A DNA stretch of 64,000 nucleotides from Paenibacillus sp. FSL R7-0204 (GCF_038002225.1 NZ_JBBOCA010000001.1:6262001-6326000), one strand, 5' to 3'. Counted from the stretch's first letter, positions 52,553 through 61,886 are shown. The notes: generated by a model not told the origin, from the letters alone. Program-made: numbers and translations.

Positions 52553-52813
52553 TTACTTAAATTTGGACCAGTCCTGATTGCTGTTCTCCAGCAGGTGGCC
52601 GAAATCGTTTTCCAGCCGCTTCTGCTCCGCCTTCCGCTTATCCTCAGCTGCCTTTAGAACAGCCTCTTTCTTGTCACGTTCTTCTGCCTTGAGCGCATCG
52701 GACTGCGCCTTTAGCTTCTCCAGAACCTCACCGCTCAGCATATCCTTCAGGGTTGCCGGGGCATCCGCCTGCGCAGGGCGCGGGGCCGGTGTATTCTTCT
52801 TCTTTTTTGCCAT
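52553..52813 (-). CDS. DUF3886-like small charged protein (YqkE type)
   Basis: 86 residues, MAKKKKNTPAPRPAQADAPA..., then LKDMLSGEVLEKLKAQSDAL and a long charged helix ending LENDFGHLLENSNQDWSKFK. The LKDML..W-x-x-(F/Y)K layout resembles B. subtilis YqkE (function unknown). The start at 52813 follows AAAGGA. Its stop lies 25 nt before the rtcB leader promoter. Confidence 0.7.
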   Translation of the reverse strand: MAKKKKNTPAPRPAQADAPATLKDMLSGEVLEKLKAQSDALKAEERDKKEAVLKAAEDKRKAEQKRLENDFGHLLENSNQDWSKFK

Positions 52814-52903
52814 GGGAATCATCCTTTCATGCGGCTATAATCCTTCAAATTTGTTTTAGGTACAGGGAAATTCGTTTATAATGTACAGTAAGAGGTGAGC
52901 CTA

Positions 52904-53257
52904 ATGAAATCCACAGAGTTATGTCCAAGATTACAAAAAAGCATGGATATTATCGGCAGACGCTGGACGGGCTTAATCATCTATCAGCTGCTCTTGGGCC
53001 CCCAGCGCTTCGGGGAAATTGAGTCCTCGCTGCCTGTCAGCGGCAGGCTGCTGTCCGAACGGCTGAAGGAGCTGGAGCAGGAAGGCATCGTACTGCGCGA
53101 GGTGTTCCCTGAGACCCCCGTCCGCATCCAGTACTCGCTTACAGGCAAAGGCCGGGCGCTGGAATCCGTCATCCGCGATCTTCAGGTCTGGTCGGAATCC
53201 TGGATTACGGAAGAGGAATGCCGTTCCGCCTTCAGCCCTCCTCCGCAACCTCAATAA
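52904..53257 (+). CDS. HxlR-family transcriptional regulator
   Basis: 117-residue winged-helix regulator. It has the HxlR signature CPRLQKSMDIIGRRWTGLII near the N-terminus (Cys at residue 6, the redox- or aldehyde-sensing position in relatives such as YodB and HxlR) and RFGEIESSLPVSGRLLSERL as the recognition helix region. The ATG at 52904 follows AGAGGTG. A TATAAT (52877-52882) flanked by two GTACA sequences lies upstream, consistent with autoregulation. Confidence 0.87.
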   Translation: MKSTELCPRLQKSMDIIGRRWTGLIIYQLLLGPQRFGEIESSLPVSGRLLSERLKELEQEGIVLREVFPETPVRIQYSLTGKGRALESVIRDLQVWSESWITEEECRSAFSPPPQPQ

Positions 53258-53277
53258 AGGACTGTCTTTTTATATAT

Positions 53278-53781
53278 TTACAGCTTGCGGCCAATGATGA
53301 CCAGATCGCGGGGGATGCCGTCAAGCACCGCGACTCCCGGCAGAAGTCCCCACTCCTTGAATTCGAACTTCCGCAGCAGGGCGAGGCTGGGCTCATTATG
53401 GCCGAATACGAACCCGACCAGATTCTGCAGCCCAAGGCGCGGACATTCCTCCACTGCCTTGGCGAGCAGAATACTTCCCGCACCGCTGCCGCGGAATTTC
53501 TCATTTACATAGACACTAATCTCTGCTGTTCCATTATAAGCCGGACGTCCGTAGAATGACTGGAAGCTGAACCAGGCCGCGATTTCGCCGCCCTGTCTCA
53601 GTACCCACAGCGGCCTGTGATGGCTGCTATGCTCATGGAACCATCCCACCCGTTCCTCCACGCTAACCGGTTCAAGATCCGCAGTTACCACTCTTCCGGC
53701 AACCGTCGAATTATAGATCTCCACAATTGCTTCCAAATCCTCTATTACTGCATCCTCTATACTGTAAGCCTGCCAATCCAT
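53278..53781 (-). CDS. phosphinothricin acetyltransferase-like GNAT
   Basis: 167-residue N-acetyltransferase of the Pat/YncA group, which acetylate phosphinothricin, methionine sulfone or similar compounds. It has [20 protein letters not shown] and [20 protein letters not shown] near the N-terminus and the acetyl-CoA motif [20 protein letters not shown] (about residues 92-111). The start at 53781 lies 9 nt after AGGAGG; the longer frame adds 18 residues without support. True substrate unknown. Confidence 0.85.
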   Translation of the reverse strand: MDWQAYSIEDAVIEDLEAIVEIYNSTVAGRVVTADLEPVSVEERVGWFHEHSSHHRPLWVLRQGGEIAAWFSFQSFYGRPAYNGTAEISVYVNEKFRGSGAGSILLAKAVEECPRLGLQNLVGFVFGHNEPSLALLRKFEFKEWGLLPGVAVLDGIPRDLVIIGRKL

Positions 53782-53900
53782 GCTGTATGTCCTCCTAATT
53801 GTGGTATGAGCATCCGTAGAGTAATTATACTCCAAGCCGGTCTTATTACGCAGCAGCTCTATAGTTGCAGCACTGCTGAAACAACGCTACAGAAGCAGCA

Positions 53901-54743
53901 TTACTCAAGCCCTGTCTGCTCCAGACTCCACTTCCATAATTGTACGGCCGCTTCTGTATCCTCCGCCCGTGGCGTCAGTTCCTTGATCTTGCGGCGGTAA
54001 TAATATTGCCCGCTTACCCCGTCCAGCTCCGGCGCAGTCGCCAGCAGGATGGCCGTATCTGCCCCCTGCTCAGGCGTCAGGAAGAAGCGGGACAGCAGCT
54101 TCAGCACTCCGCGCCCGAAGCCGGTCTCCCGGTTCACCCCGATACTCGTCCCCACCGCCCCCGGATGCAGACAATTCACAGTAACCCGGGTATCCTTCAG
54201 ACGTGCAGCCAGCTCACGGGTGAACAGAATATTCGCCAGCTTGGAGCGGGCGTACGCCTTCGCCGGATTGAAGCCGCGGGATAACGTATGGTCCTCCAGA
54301 TACAGCTTCCCAAGCTTATAGGCTCCCGAAGCCACAACCACAATCCGGCCCTGAGCAGCAGCCTTGAGGTTATCCAGCAGCAGGCGGGTCAGCAGAAAAT
54401 GCCCCAGATGATTCACGCCCAGATCCAACTCGTAGCCATCTGCTGTCAGCTCACGCTTCAGCGCGACCACCCCTGCGTTATTGATCAGAACATCCAGTAC
54501 CGGATATTCGGCAGTGAACTCCCCGGCAAAAGCCCGAATGCTATCGAAGGAAGCGAGATCGCACAGCATCAGCCGGATCTGGCTGGAGCCGCTCTGCCGC
54601 ACCGCTTCGGCAAGTGCCTCTTCTCCCCGCTTAAGGCTGCGGCAGGCCATAATGACAGTTGCTCCCCTGCGGGCCATTTCTACGGTTGTAGCCAGCCCCA
54701 TCCCGGAGTTCGCACCGGTGATCAGCACGGTTTTGCCTTGCAT
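53901..54743 (-). CDS. short-chain dehydrogenase/reductase (retinol-dehydrogenase-like)
   Basis: NAD(P)H-dependent oxidoreductase, 280 residues, classical SDR: cofactor motif TGANSGMGLATTVEMARRGA (about residues 8-27), D-L-A in MLCDLASFDSI, INNAGV, catalytic Ser in VVVASGAYKLGKLY and Y-x-x-x-K in KAYARSKLANILF. It resembles the RDH/WWOX-like group often annotated in Paenibacillus. Start at 54743, 6 nt after GGGGAGG. Substrate unknown. Confidence 0.88.
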   Translation of the reverse strand: MQGKTVLITGANSGMGLATTVEMARRGATVIMACRSLKRGEEALAEAVRQSGSSQIRLMLCDLASFDSIRAFAGEFTAEYPVLDVLINNAGVVALKRELTADGYELDLGVNHLGHFLLTRLLLDNLKAAAQGRIVVVASGAYKLGKLYLEDHTLSRGFNPAKAYARSKLANILFTRELAARLKDTRVTVNCLHPGAVGTSIGVNRETGFGRGVLKLLSRFFLTPEQGADTAILLATAPELDGVSGQYYYRRKIKELTPRAEDTEAAVQLWKWSLEQTGLE

Positions 54744-54946
54744 AGACATCCTCCCCTTCCTCGCCGGCCGGCATAGCTCAAGCACCGGCCTAACCTTACT
54801 CCATATCCGAGTATATGCGCTAAGCTCATGTTACATCATTTCAGAGAGTTAACATAGTCTTCGTCCGGGATGTGCAGGCTTCAGGATTATGAATTATAAT
54901 AGGAACATTGCTGTTCAAGCGTGTAGATGAAAGGGGAACTATTGAA

Positions 54947-56041
54947 ATGAATGCAGCTCTGCAACAACTGGAGCAGGACATGACAGCCGCAAGCCTGGAT
55001 GCCCTGCTCGTAACCGATCCCAAGCATGTGTACTATCTGACGGGCTTTGCCAGCAACCCGCATGAACGTTTTCTGGGCCTGCTGCTAATCCGGGGTGAAG
55101 AACCGGTGCTGATCGTTCCGGCGCTGGACGCCGAAGCCGCGCATGCCGCCTCCTCGGTGAAGACGATTCTGACACACAGCGACACGGACAACCCGTACGC
55201 TCTGCTGAAGTCACGCTTCGGCAGTGTTAGTCCGGGCAGCATCGGCATCGAGAAGGAACACTTCTCCGTCAGCCGGTATGAACTCCTCGCAGAAGCGGTC
55301 GCCGCCGGTTCCTACCAGGATATCGGCCATCTGCTCCGGGCGATGCGCGCGGTCAAGACTCCGGAGGAAGTGCGTATCATGAAGCATGCCGCCGAGCTGG
55401 TGGAGGAGGTTCTCCGTCTGGGTCTGGCGCATGTCAAAGCCGGAGTCAGCGAGATTGAACTGGTAGCGGAGCTGGAGTATCTGATGAAAAAAGTCGGCGC
55501 CTCCGGCCCCTCCTTCGACACGATGGTGCTGTCCGGTCCGAACACGGCCCTTCCGCACGGCGTACCGGGCGAACGCCTTATTCAGCCGGGCGACCTGCTA
55601 ATGTTCGACCTGGGTGTGTATGCAGGAGGCTACGCATCCGATATCACCCGCACCTTCGCGGTGGGAGAAACGGACAGCAGACTGCGTGATATATATAGTA
55701 CTGTGCTTGCCGCCAATGAAGCGGGCATTGCCGCATCCGTGGCCGGAGCAACCTTCGGTTCTGTCGACAAGGCGGCACGTGATGTGATTGACGCCGCAGG
55801 TTACGGGGAGTACTTCATGCACCGTGTCGGACACGGGCTGGGCATGGACACCCATGAATATCCTTCGCTGCACGGGCTGAATACGGATATTATCCAGAAC
55901 GGCAACGTCTTCACCATAGAGCCGGGAATTTATGTGCCGGGTCTCGGCGGTGTGCGCATTGAGGATGATGTGCTTGTCACCGCCGAAGGTCCGCAGACGC
56001 TGACCAGCTTCCCCAAAGAATGGACTGTGCTTAATCTGTAA
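54947..56041 (+). CDS. M24-family Xaa-Pro peptidase
   Basis: Metallopeptidase cleaving X-Pro bonds, cytosolic. The 364-residue protein has an N-terminal creatinase-like domain (LLVTDPKHVYYLTGFASNPH) and the pita-bread domain with all five metal ligands: MFDLGVYAGGYASDITRTF (two Asp), HRVGHGLGMDTHEYP (His), FTIEPGIYVPG (Glu) and GVRIEDDVLV (Glu). Start at 54947 with AAAGGGGA upstream. A TATAAT lies at 54895-54900. Name varies between YqhT/PepQ-type proteins. Confidence 0.92.
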   Translation: MNAALQQLEQDMTAASLDALLVTDPKHVYYLTGFASNPHERFLGLLLIRGEEPVLIVPALDAEAAHAASSVKTILTHSDTDNPYALLKSRFGSVSPGSIGIEKEHFSVSRYELLAEAVAAGSYQDIGHLLRAMRAVKTPEEVRIMKHAAELVEEVLRLGLAHVKAGVSEIELVAELEYLMKKVGASGPSFDTMVLSGPNTALPHGVPGERLIQPGDLLMFDLGVYAGGYASDITRTFAVGETDSRLRDIYSTVLAANEAGIAASVAGATFGSVDKAARDVIDAAGYGEYFMHRVGHGLGMDTHEYPSLHGLNTDIIQNGNVFTIEPGIYVPGLGGVRIEDDVLVTAEGPQTLTSFPKEWTVLNL

Positions 56042-56103
56042 TTTTTGCTGAGCGTTCAGGAAGCTTCAAGTTAGCGCGCGAGTCCGCTATACATCACCGC
56101 ACA

Positions 56104-56142
56104 CAAAAGCCCCAGTCTCCCGGATCTTCGGGGGCTGGGGCT
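56104..56142. terminator. bidirectional terminator
   Basis: AAAAGCCCCAG ... CTGGGGCTTT hairpin after the M24 peptidase gene. Confidence 0.85.
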
Positions 56143-56255
56143 TTATAAAAATATAAGAATTTATAGGTTTCCTCTACAAATTTTCCTTCTATTTCTCGCC
56201 GAAACGGTACCGTCCTTAAAAAGGACAGCAATGCCGTTTCCACTTGTCGGGAAGC

Positions 56256-56963
56256 TTAGTCCCGGATAACAGGCTTCTGCTCTTCTTCGGCAAATTTGAA
56301 GGAACGGCCCAGATACAGCACCGGTGTGCCGGCGGCCGTGAGGATGAACTTGGACAGGTAGGTGGTCAGCAGAATCTCGGTCCACACCTTCATGTCGTAG
56401 GTTCCGGCAAAAGCAATCGTACAGAAGATCAGCGTATCGACAAAGGAGCTGATCATCGTGCTGCCGTTCGAGCGGATCCATAGCTGCTTAGAGCTGCCGT
56501 AATACTTTCGTATCCAGGCGTAGAGCCGTACATCCAGGAACTGGCTGATAAAATAAGCGGTCAGACTGCCCAGCGCAAGTCTCGGCATCAGGCCGAATAT
56601 CGTCTGCAGCGCGGATTGGGCAATGTCCGTCTCCTGCGGCTTGAACACCAGCACCATCTGCATAATAACAGTAGTCATGAGCAGCGTGAAGAAGCCGAAC
56701 CACACAGCACTCCGGGCTTCAGCCCGGCCGTACCGCTCATTGAGCAGGTCACTGGTCATATAGAGTGTGACATACATCGTATTGCCCAGCGTCATTACGA
56801 TATCGAACGGCATCGCAATGGTCTTGGCGACCTGGATATTAGCGACTACGGTCGCCATACCGACCCAGGCGTAGAGTCCTTTTTTACCGAATAAGCGGTA
56901 GCACAGCAGAAAAAACACAAAATTAACGACAACAAAACAAACGCCCCACAACAAGTTAAACAT
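56256..56963 (-). CDS. queuosine precursor transporter (VUT/YhhQ family)
   Basis: Membrane importer of queuine-pathway precursors (preQ0 or preQ1), 235 residues with about six helices. Family features include MTLGNTMYVTLYMTSDLLNE with RYGR, and YFISQFLDVRLYAWIRKYYG followed by LWIRSNGSTMISSFVDTLIF. The start codon is 14 nt after the AGGAGG that forms the end of a preQ1-I riboswitch, which gives independent support for the substrate. No queuosine synthesis gene lies next to it, so uptake feeds a pathway encoded elsewhere. Confidence 0.93.
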   Translation of the reverse strand: MFNLLWGVCFVVVNFVFFLLCYRLFGKKGLYAWVGMATVVANIQVAKTIAMPFDIVMTLGNTMYVTLYMTSDLLNERYGRAEARSAVWFGFFTLLMTTVIMQMVLVFKPQETDIAQSALQTIFGLMPRLALGSLTAYFISQFLDVRLYAWIRKYYGSSKQLWIRSNGSTMISSFVDTLIFCTIAFAGTYDMKVWTEILLTTYLSKFILTAAGTPVLYLGRSFKFAEEEQKPVIRD

Positions 56964-56976
56964 AATGCCTGGTATT

Positions 56977-57016
56977 CCTCCTAGTTTTGGTTACGCGGGA
57001 TGGTTACGAACCGCGG
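56977..57016 (-). promoter_or_regulatory. preQ1-I riboswitch
   Basis: Minus-strand CCGCGGTTCGTAACCATCCC then GCGTAACCAAAACTAGGAGG. The stem GCGG/CCGC with the conserved GGTTC and A-T-CCC, then the A-rich tail AAAACTA, matches the preQ1 class I aptamer. The tail runs straight into AGGAGG, so ligand-induced pseudoknot formation should hide the ribosome site (translational OFF switch). A perfect 8-bp hairpin, AGTAGTTA/TAACTACT, lies just upstream (57022-57049). Confidence 0.88.
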
Positions 57017-57264
57017 ATCACAGTAGTTAAGAAACAAAACATAACTACTCTATCACATACAAAGCTAACATGCTATGAAATTTTAAATTTTCAGGAAAGC
57101 AGCATTTCGTTGCTTCTTTTTGGCGAATTGGTGATAGAGTCGTTAAATATTCAGCTTTTTCTGAAAATAATGCAGCATATAGCAAATTTTCACTATTCAA
57201 CCGGAGGTTAATTCTATAGAATATGGAGATTAAGATGCATTTCACGTAAAAAGGAGCGAATGCC

Positions 57265-58953
57265 ATGTTTGGCTTCAAAAAATCAATTAGCCGCAAGTTT
57301 ACGCTGTTGCTGTTCGTCGTTCTGCTACTCACTTCTCTTACGTTGAGTATCAGCTTCTACATTATATCTATCGGCACCATTAACAGCTATGTCATTCCGC
57401 AGATCGACAAGTCTCTGAGTGCCGCCGCCCAGGATGCCTATAAGAACCTGAATGCAACCAGTGCGCAGCAGACCCTGAACAAGAATGAGCAGGCCAGGAC
57501 CAATGTCGAATTCTATCTGGAGGATAAGCGTAAAAAGCTGGATGTGGATACTATCTTCCTCATCAATCTGAAGGATGGCCAGGCCACCGTCCTGACCGCA
57601 GATCATGGTGCCAAGCTCAAACCGGATGAAGCGATAGAAGTATCGCCTGCCATGGAGCAAGCCTCCAAAGGAAAAACTGGACTTAGTGAAATTTATAGTG
57701 ATAGCCACGGTATACATAAAAGTGCCTATGTAGGCGTTCCCGGAACGACAATGATTGTGGCCGCAAGCGCCGATATGGATTTCGTCCAAGACAAGATGAG
57801 CAGCATCCTGTGGACAAGCGCAGGAATTACTCTGCTGGCGCTGGTGGTAGGCGTCACTGCCGCAGGCTTCATGAGCCGCAAAATTACCCGCCCGATCACA
57901 AAGCTTGCTGCCTACAGCAACAAGCTGGCAAGCGGCGACTTCACCGAAGCGCTCACCCTTAAGGGTACCGATGAAGTCGGACAGCTCTCTGAGAGCTTCC
58001 GCATCATGAGTGAGCGCCTGAAGGAGATGATCGGACATGTGCTGGATACCTCAGGGACAGTTGTGGCCGATTCCAATGATCTGAAGACGCGTGTCCAGAT
58101 CCTTAATGAGATGGCTGAACATTCAGCGGCCTCTGTGGAGGAGATCGGCAAGGGCAGTACCATGATTGCCAGCAGCGCGATGGATAACTCCCGTGCGATG
58201 GATGAGATCAATATGGGCATCCAGCATATTGCCTCCGCCGCCGGTGAGGTCACCGAGCAGATCAGCGAGGCTTCCACCGAGGCCCAGAGCGGCAATGATA
58301 TTGCCCAGAGTGCAGTGGAGCAGATGCGCCAGGTAGAGCAGGCCTCCGAACAATCGCTGGAGCAGTTCCGCCTGATGAACGAACGCTCGCTGATGATCGG
58401 TGAGGTCGTGCAGGGAATTACCGAGATTACCAAGCAGATTCAGATGCTGTCGCTTAATGCCTCCATTGAGGCCGCACGTGCCGGGGAGCATGGCCGCGGA
58501 TTCGCTGTGGTGGCCGGGGAAGTGCGCAAGCTCTCCGAGCAGTCTAAGGAATCCAATGAGCAGATCCGTGAATTCCTGATGAGTCTGCAGGCGGATATGA
58601 ACCAGTCCGTATCCGAAATGAACCATGTCAATGCGGAAGTGGCTTCCGGGATGAACAAGGTGGTCGAAGCCGGCAATGCTTTCAACCACCTGCTGATCCT
58701 CATTCAGAGCATCAATCACAGCATCCAGTCCGTCTCTGCCGCCACTCAGCAGATCTCGGCGGGCACCGAGGAAGTCAGTGCCTCTGTAGAAGAAACGGCG
58801 CAGATTACCGCCAAGTCGCAGCAGAACGCAGACGCACTTGCCGGCAACTCGGCACGCCAGCACGAGGAGCTGGAAGGCCACGCCCTGACCGTCGAGCACC
58901 TCTACCAGCAGGCCGTGAAGCTGCAAAAGGCCGCTCAGCAGTTTAAGATTTAA
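57265..58953 (+). CDS. methyl-accepting chemotaxis protein
   Basis: Transmembrane chemoreceptor signalling to CheA. 562 residues: helix 1 about 12-34, an external cache-like sensor to about 175, helix 2 about 182-204, HAMP (SRKITRPITKLAAYSNKLAS...), then a long coiled coil with the conserved hairpin tip ITKQIQMLSLNASIEAARAG and EHGRGFAVVAGEVRKLSEQS. The ligand is not deducible. Ribosome site AAAGGAG. Upstream, TAAA-N15-GAAAATAA (near 57140-57165) is only a weak match to a sigma-D promoter. Confidence 0.93.
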   Translation: MFGFKKSISRKFTLLLFVVLLLTSLTLSISFYIISIGTINSYVIPQIDKSLSAAAQDAYKNLNATSAQQTLNKNEQARTNVEFYLEDKRKKLDVDTIFLINLKDGQATVLTADHGAKLKPDEAIEVSPAMEQASKGKTGLSEIYSDSHGIHKSAYVGVPGTTMIVAASADMDFVQDKMSSILWTSAGITLLALVVGVTAAGFMSRKITRPITKLAAYSNKLASGDFTEALTLKGTDEVGQLSESFRIMSERLKEMIGHVLDTSGTVVADSNDLKTRVQILNEMAEHSAASVEEIGKGSTMIASSAMDNSRAMDEINMGIQHIASAAGEVTEQISEASTEAQSGNDIAQSAVEQMRQVEQASEQSLEQFRLMNERSLMIGEVVQGITEITKQIQMLSLNASIEAARAGEHGRGFAVVAGEVRKLSEQSKESNEQIREFLMSLQADMNQSVSEMNHVNAEVASGMNKVVEAGNAFNHLLILIQSINHSIQSVSAATQQISAGTEEVSASVEETAQITAKSQQNADALAGNSARQHEELEGHALTVEHLYQQAVKLQKAAQQFKI

Positions 58954-59032
58954 GGCTGCCGGGAGCAGGAGCCACGTGGAGATATAGCGAGCGCGGGAAT
59001 GCTGAAGGCTGCCGAGGGAATGCGGGAGTACT

Positions 59033-59163
59033 GGGAGCCTGCGACCGCTGGAAAGGCTGGAACTGCTGGGAACCTGCGACCGCTGGAAAGGCTGGAACTG
59101 CTGGGAACCTGCGACCGCTGGGAAAGCTGGAACTGCTGGGAACCTGCGACCGCTGGAAAGGCT
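59033..59163. repeat. 35-bp tandem repeat, four copies
   Basis: GCGACCGCTGGAAAGGCTGG recurs at 59041, 59076, 59111 and 59146, an exact 35-bp period with one or two changes per copy; the last is partial. The period is not a multiple of three, so the array is not coding. Lies 80 nt after the chemoreceptor stop. Confidence 0.9.
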
Positions 59164-59204
59164 ACATCAGGAGCGCAGGTCGCTAATTGTGGAAGTGTGA
59201 CACA

Positions 59205-59397
59205 GGATTTAGTTGGATAAATGTATCCTAATTCGGCCAGTTTAGGCCGTTTAAGGATTTTAATTGGATAAATGTTACTTGTTTTCGGGTGAATTCTCTC
59301 TTTTCGGTAATTCCAGCTTTTTAAGTGCCTATTTTCCAACTACTGCTTGGTTAGCTGTCTCTGCTGCACGAACAAGTGACGAAAATCCAACTAATCC
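59205..59397. repeat. MITE-like element, 193 bp
   Basis: Bounded by GGATTTAGTTGGAT (59205-59218) and ATCCAACTAATCC (59385-59397), inverted and matching at 13 positions with one gap. Inside, TTGGATAAATGT occurs twice (59213 and 59264). No ORF of interest. Likely a small non-autonomous or palindromic dispersed element. Confidence 0.55.
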
Positions 59398-59468
59398 GGA
59401 TGCCGGAATGCTGAACCTGACGCCACCCATCCAAACCAATTAACTATATACAAGCTACTAGCTAATAG

Positions 59469-59518
59469 AAAAAGCAGTTCCGGAAGCCACGAGTATTCGG
59501 CCTTATGGAACTGCTTTT
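59469..59518. terminator. terminator of the cobQ-ynfA unit
   Basis: AAAAAGCAGTTCC ... GGAACTGCTTTT hairpin 20 nt after the ynfA stop. Confidence 0.8.
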
Positions 59519-59536
59519 GTTATGGAAAGGGCTTGA

Positions 59537-59863
59537 TCAGTGTCTTGGCGCCCATAAAATGACGGATACCCCGATGACGCAGATGCCGGCTCCGATCCAG
59601 TCGTAGAGATCCGGCGTCTTGCGGTCCACCAGCCAGCCCCACAGTACAGCCAGGATGATGAATACTCCGCCATAAGCGGCGTACACCCGGCCAAACGAAG
59701 GAAATTTCTGCAGGGTCGGGATTATACCATAGGCGATCAGGATAACTGAGCCTGCCAATCCATACCATAACGGGCGTGATTCCCGCAGCCAGAGCCAGAC
59801 GAGATATCCGCCGCCGATCTCAGCGAGACCAGCTACAACAAACAGCAGCACGGCAAACAGCAT
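59537..59863 (-). CDS. ynfA: YnfA/UPF0060 family membrane protein
   Basis: 108-residue, four-helix membrane protein of the small-multidrug-resistance-like UPF0060 family. Diagnostic segments are [38 protein letters not shown] and [20 protein letters not shown] with a final [12 protein letters not shown]. Some homologues give weak drug efflux; function here unknown. It starts 2 nt after the cobQ stop, so it is coupled to cobalamin genes without an obvious functional link. Confidence 0.92.
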   Translation of the reverse strand: MLFAVLLFVVAGLAEIGGGYLVWLWLRESRPLWYGLAGSVILIAYGIIPTLQKFPSFGRVYAAYGGVFIILAVLWGWLVDRKTPDLYDWIGAGICVIGVSVILWAPRH

Positions 59864-59865
59864 TG

Positions 59866-61497
59866 CTATTCTACCCCTCCCGGCAGACCCATAATTGCAT
59901 ATACTGCAGCCATATTCAAATGGGACTCTACGGCATCTGCCAGCCGGTCGAATTCCTGCTCACGGAGTGCAGCAGCCGAGAAAGTGGCGGTCAGTGGTGC
60001 CAGTCCCTTGGAAATGCGCAGTCCGTTCAGCCAGCTCCGGCGCAGAGCATCGTTATGAAACAGCCCGTGCAGATAGCTGCCCCAGACTCTGCCGTCCTGG
60101 GTCCCCCAACCCTCCGGTACTGCCTGCCCTTCCGGTCCGGCCAGTGTAAACAGACTAAGAACCGAAGTCGGATCGTGGTTCGTAGTTGTTCCCATATGTA
60201 TCTCATACCCGGCAACAGGCAATGCTTCCGGTGTTACGCCGGTGGCTGCGTCGCTTAAGCACAGGGGGTGATCCGCAGCCAGCCCGCCGCTCACCCGCAC
60301 CGTAGTCTTGTGCTGGAGAAAAGCTGTCGAGAGCGGCAGATAGCCCAGCCCCTCGCTCTCTCCCGGCTCCGCACTCTCTACGGCATGGGGATCAAGCAGC
60401 TTCAAGCCCAGCATCTGATACCCGCCGCAGATCCCGGCAAGCTGCTGCGTTCCCCGCTCCAGTGCACGCCCGATTGCAGCCGGAAAACCCTGCTCGCGCA
60501 GATATTGCAGGTCAGCAGCGGTGTTTTTCGTGCCCGGCAGGATAATGACATCCGGTGTTCCAAGCTCATCTGCCGACTGCACATAACGTACGGTAGCATC
60601 CGGCTCCTCCTCCAGCGGATCGAAGTCGGTGAAGTTGGAGATCCGCGGATAACGGATGACTGCGATATCAAGCTCCTTCGCGGACTCCTCCCGCTGGCGG
60701 CCGGACGTTCCTCCCAGTACTACGGAATCCTCCGCCTCAATCCGCAGCTGCGGCAGGAACGGCAGCACCCCGAGTACCGGGATGCCTGTGCGCTCCTCCA
60801 GCCAGTCCAGTCCGGGCTGTAACAGGGAGACATCCCCGCGGAATTTATTGATGATGAAGCCCTTGACCCGGGCGCGTTCATGCGGCTCCAACAGCTCCAA
60901 GGTGCCGACGAGGAAGGCGAAGACCCCGCCCCGGTCAATGTCGGCGACCAGCAGCACAGGCGCATCTGCCCAACCGGCCAGATTCATATTGACGATATCC
61001 CGGCTCTTAAGATTGATCTCCGCCGGACTGCCCGCACCTTCCATCAGCACAATATCATAGGCCTCCCGCAGCCGTCCGAGCGCATCCATTACGGTGTCCT
61101 TAGCTTCGGGAAGGAACTTCTCGCGGTATTCCCTCGCGCTGAGTGCGGCATGCGGCACCCCGTGCACGACAATCTGCGCACTCATCTCCCCGGAGGGCTT
61201 CAGCAGAATCGGATTCATATCACTGGTAGCCGTAATGCCGAAGGCTTCCGCCTGCATCCCTTGGGCACGGCCGATTTCTTTACCGTCCGCTGTGACATAG
61301 GAATTCAGCGCCATATTCTGCGACTTGAACGGGGCAGTCCGGTAGCCGTCCCGGGTCATAATCCGCCCGATGGCGGCGGTGACCAGGCTTTTGCCGACAT
61401 CGGAGGCCGTCCCCTGGATCATCAGCACAGCACCGGACCGCCGCAGACCGGCTTCCGCTGCCCGGTCTGCGCCTGTGTATACGGCTGTATCTTCCAT
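59866..61497 (-). CDS. cobQ: cobyric acid synthase
   Basis: ATP- and glutamine-dependent amidation of adenosylcobyrinic acid a,c-diamide at four carboxylates (CobQ/CbiP). The 543-residue protein has a P-loop-like N-terminus [40 protein letters not shown], and a C-terminal class I glutamine amidotransferase domain with the nucleophile in [12 protein letters not shown] and the His in WGSYLHGLF. The ATG at 61497 is 9 nt after AGGAGG. It lies downstream of cobS but is separated by about 570 nt of non-coding DNA, so it may have its own promoter. Confidence 0.95.
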   Translation of the reverse strand: MEDTAVYTGADRAAEAGLRRSGAVLMIQGTASDVGKSLVTAAIGRIMTRDGYRTAPFKSQNMALNSYVTADGKEIGRAQGMQAEAFGITATSDMNPILLKPSGEMSAQIVVHGVPHAALSAREYREKFLPEAKDTVMDALGRLREAYDIVLMEGAGSPAEINLKSRDIVNMNLAGWADAPVLLVADIDRGGVFAFLVGTLELLEPHERARVKGFIINKFRGDVSLLQPGLDWLEERTGIPVLGVLPFLPQLRIEAEDSVVLGGTSGRQREESAKELDIAVIRYPRISNFTDFDPLEEEPDATVRYVQSADELGTPDVIILPGTKNTAADLQYLREQGFPAAIGRALERGTQQLAGICGGYQMLGLKLLDPHAVESAEPGESEGLGYLPLSTAFLQHKTTVRVSGGLAADHPLCLSDAATGVTPEALPVAGYEIHMGTTTNHDPTSVLSLFTLAGPEGQAVPEGWGTQDGRVWGSYLHGLFHNDALRRSWLNGLRISKGLAPLTATFSAAALREQEFDRLADAVESHLNMAAVYAIMGLPGGVE

Positions 61498-61597
61498 GTT
61501 CATCTTCCTCCTCTATTCAGACTACATTTTTGCGGGGGAGGACTCCAACTTCTTTAGGGGGATATGGAGCATCCAGTCCACATCCCCCTGCGCCTGC

Positions 61598-61630
61598 CCA
61601 TTGTGTCCGGTTTTCCGCACACACTCTGAA
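61598..61630 (+). repeat. dispersed copy of the 51-bp repeat core (1)
   Basis: CCATTGTGTCCGGTTTTCCG followed by CACACACTCTG aligns with GAATGTGGTCGATTTTTCGA and TTACATTTGG of the array at 24961-25155. Confidence 0.5.
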
Positions 61631-61765
61631 GTCTTCTCCCTTTCCAATCCGTGCTCTACCTAACTCCGGCTAATTCTGAAGGTTTTCTCTTTCACCGGCG
61701 GCTTGTATGGAGAGCATTGTTGCACTTCTTGCAGGATTTCTCTAAAAATGTTACTGGCTGTGGGA

Positions 61766-61800
61766 GCATTGTGTTCGGTTTTCGCATACATTTGTCCCAA
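61766..61800 (+). repeat. dispersed copy of the 51-bp repeat core (2)
   Basis: GCATTGTGTTCGGTTTTCGC followed by ATACATTTGTCCCAA; closest to the fourth array unit (GATGTGTTCAGTTTTTCGCA, TACATCC). Confidence 0.6.
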
Positions 61801-61845
61801 GGATTTCACATTAAGTCGTTTAGGGTTCATCATGCCCACCCGCTG

Positions 61846-61886
61846 GTGTAAATCTGATTATGCATTAGTAATCATCAGATTTACAC
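61846..61886. repeat. 41-nt inverted repeat
   Basis: GTGTAAATCTGAT ... ATCAGATTTACAC: 13-bp perfect arms, 15-nt spacer that itself contains TA...TAATC. No T-run. Could be an operator, a hairpin of a mobile element or a protein-binding site upstream of cobQ. Confidence 0.7.

Noticed and set aside
57100..57264. c-di-GMP riboswitch upstream of the chemoreceptor
   Set aside because: No conserved GCACGNCAAA or GACGCAAAGCC segments; only a weak sigma-D-like sequence is present.
59033..59163. CRISPR array
   Set aside because: Contiguous 35-bp units with no unique spacers and no cas genes.
58950..59339. 129-codon minus-strand frame through the 35-bp repeats
   Set aside because: The 35-bp period breaks phase between copies, and the product is low-complexity Ser/Val/Pro; no start signal.
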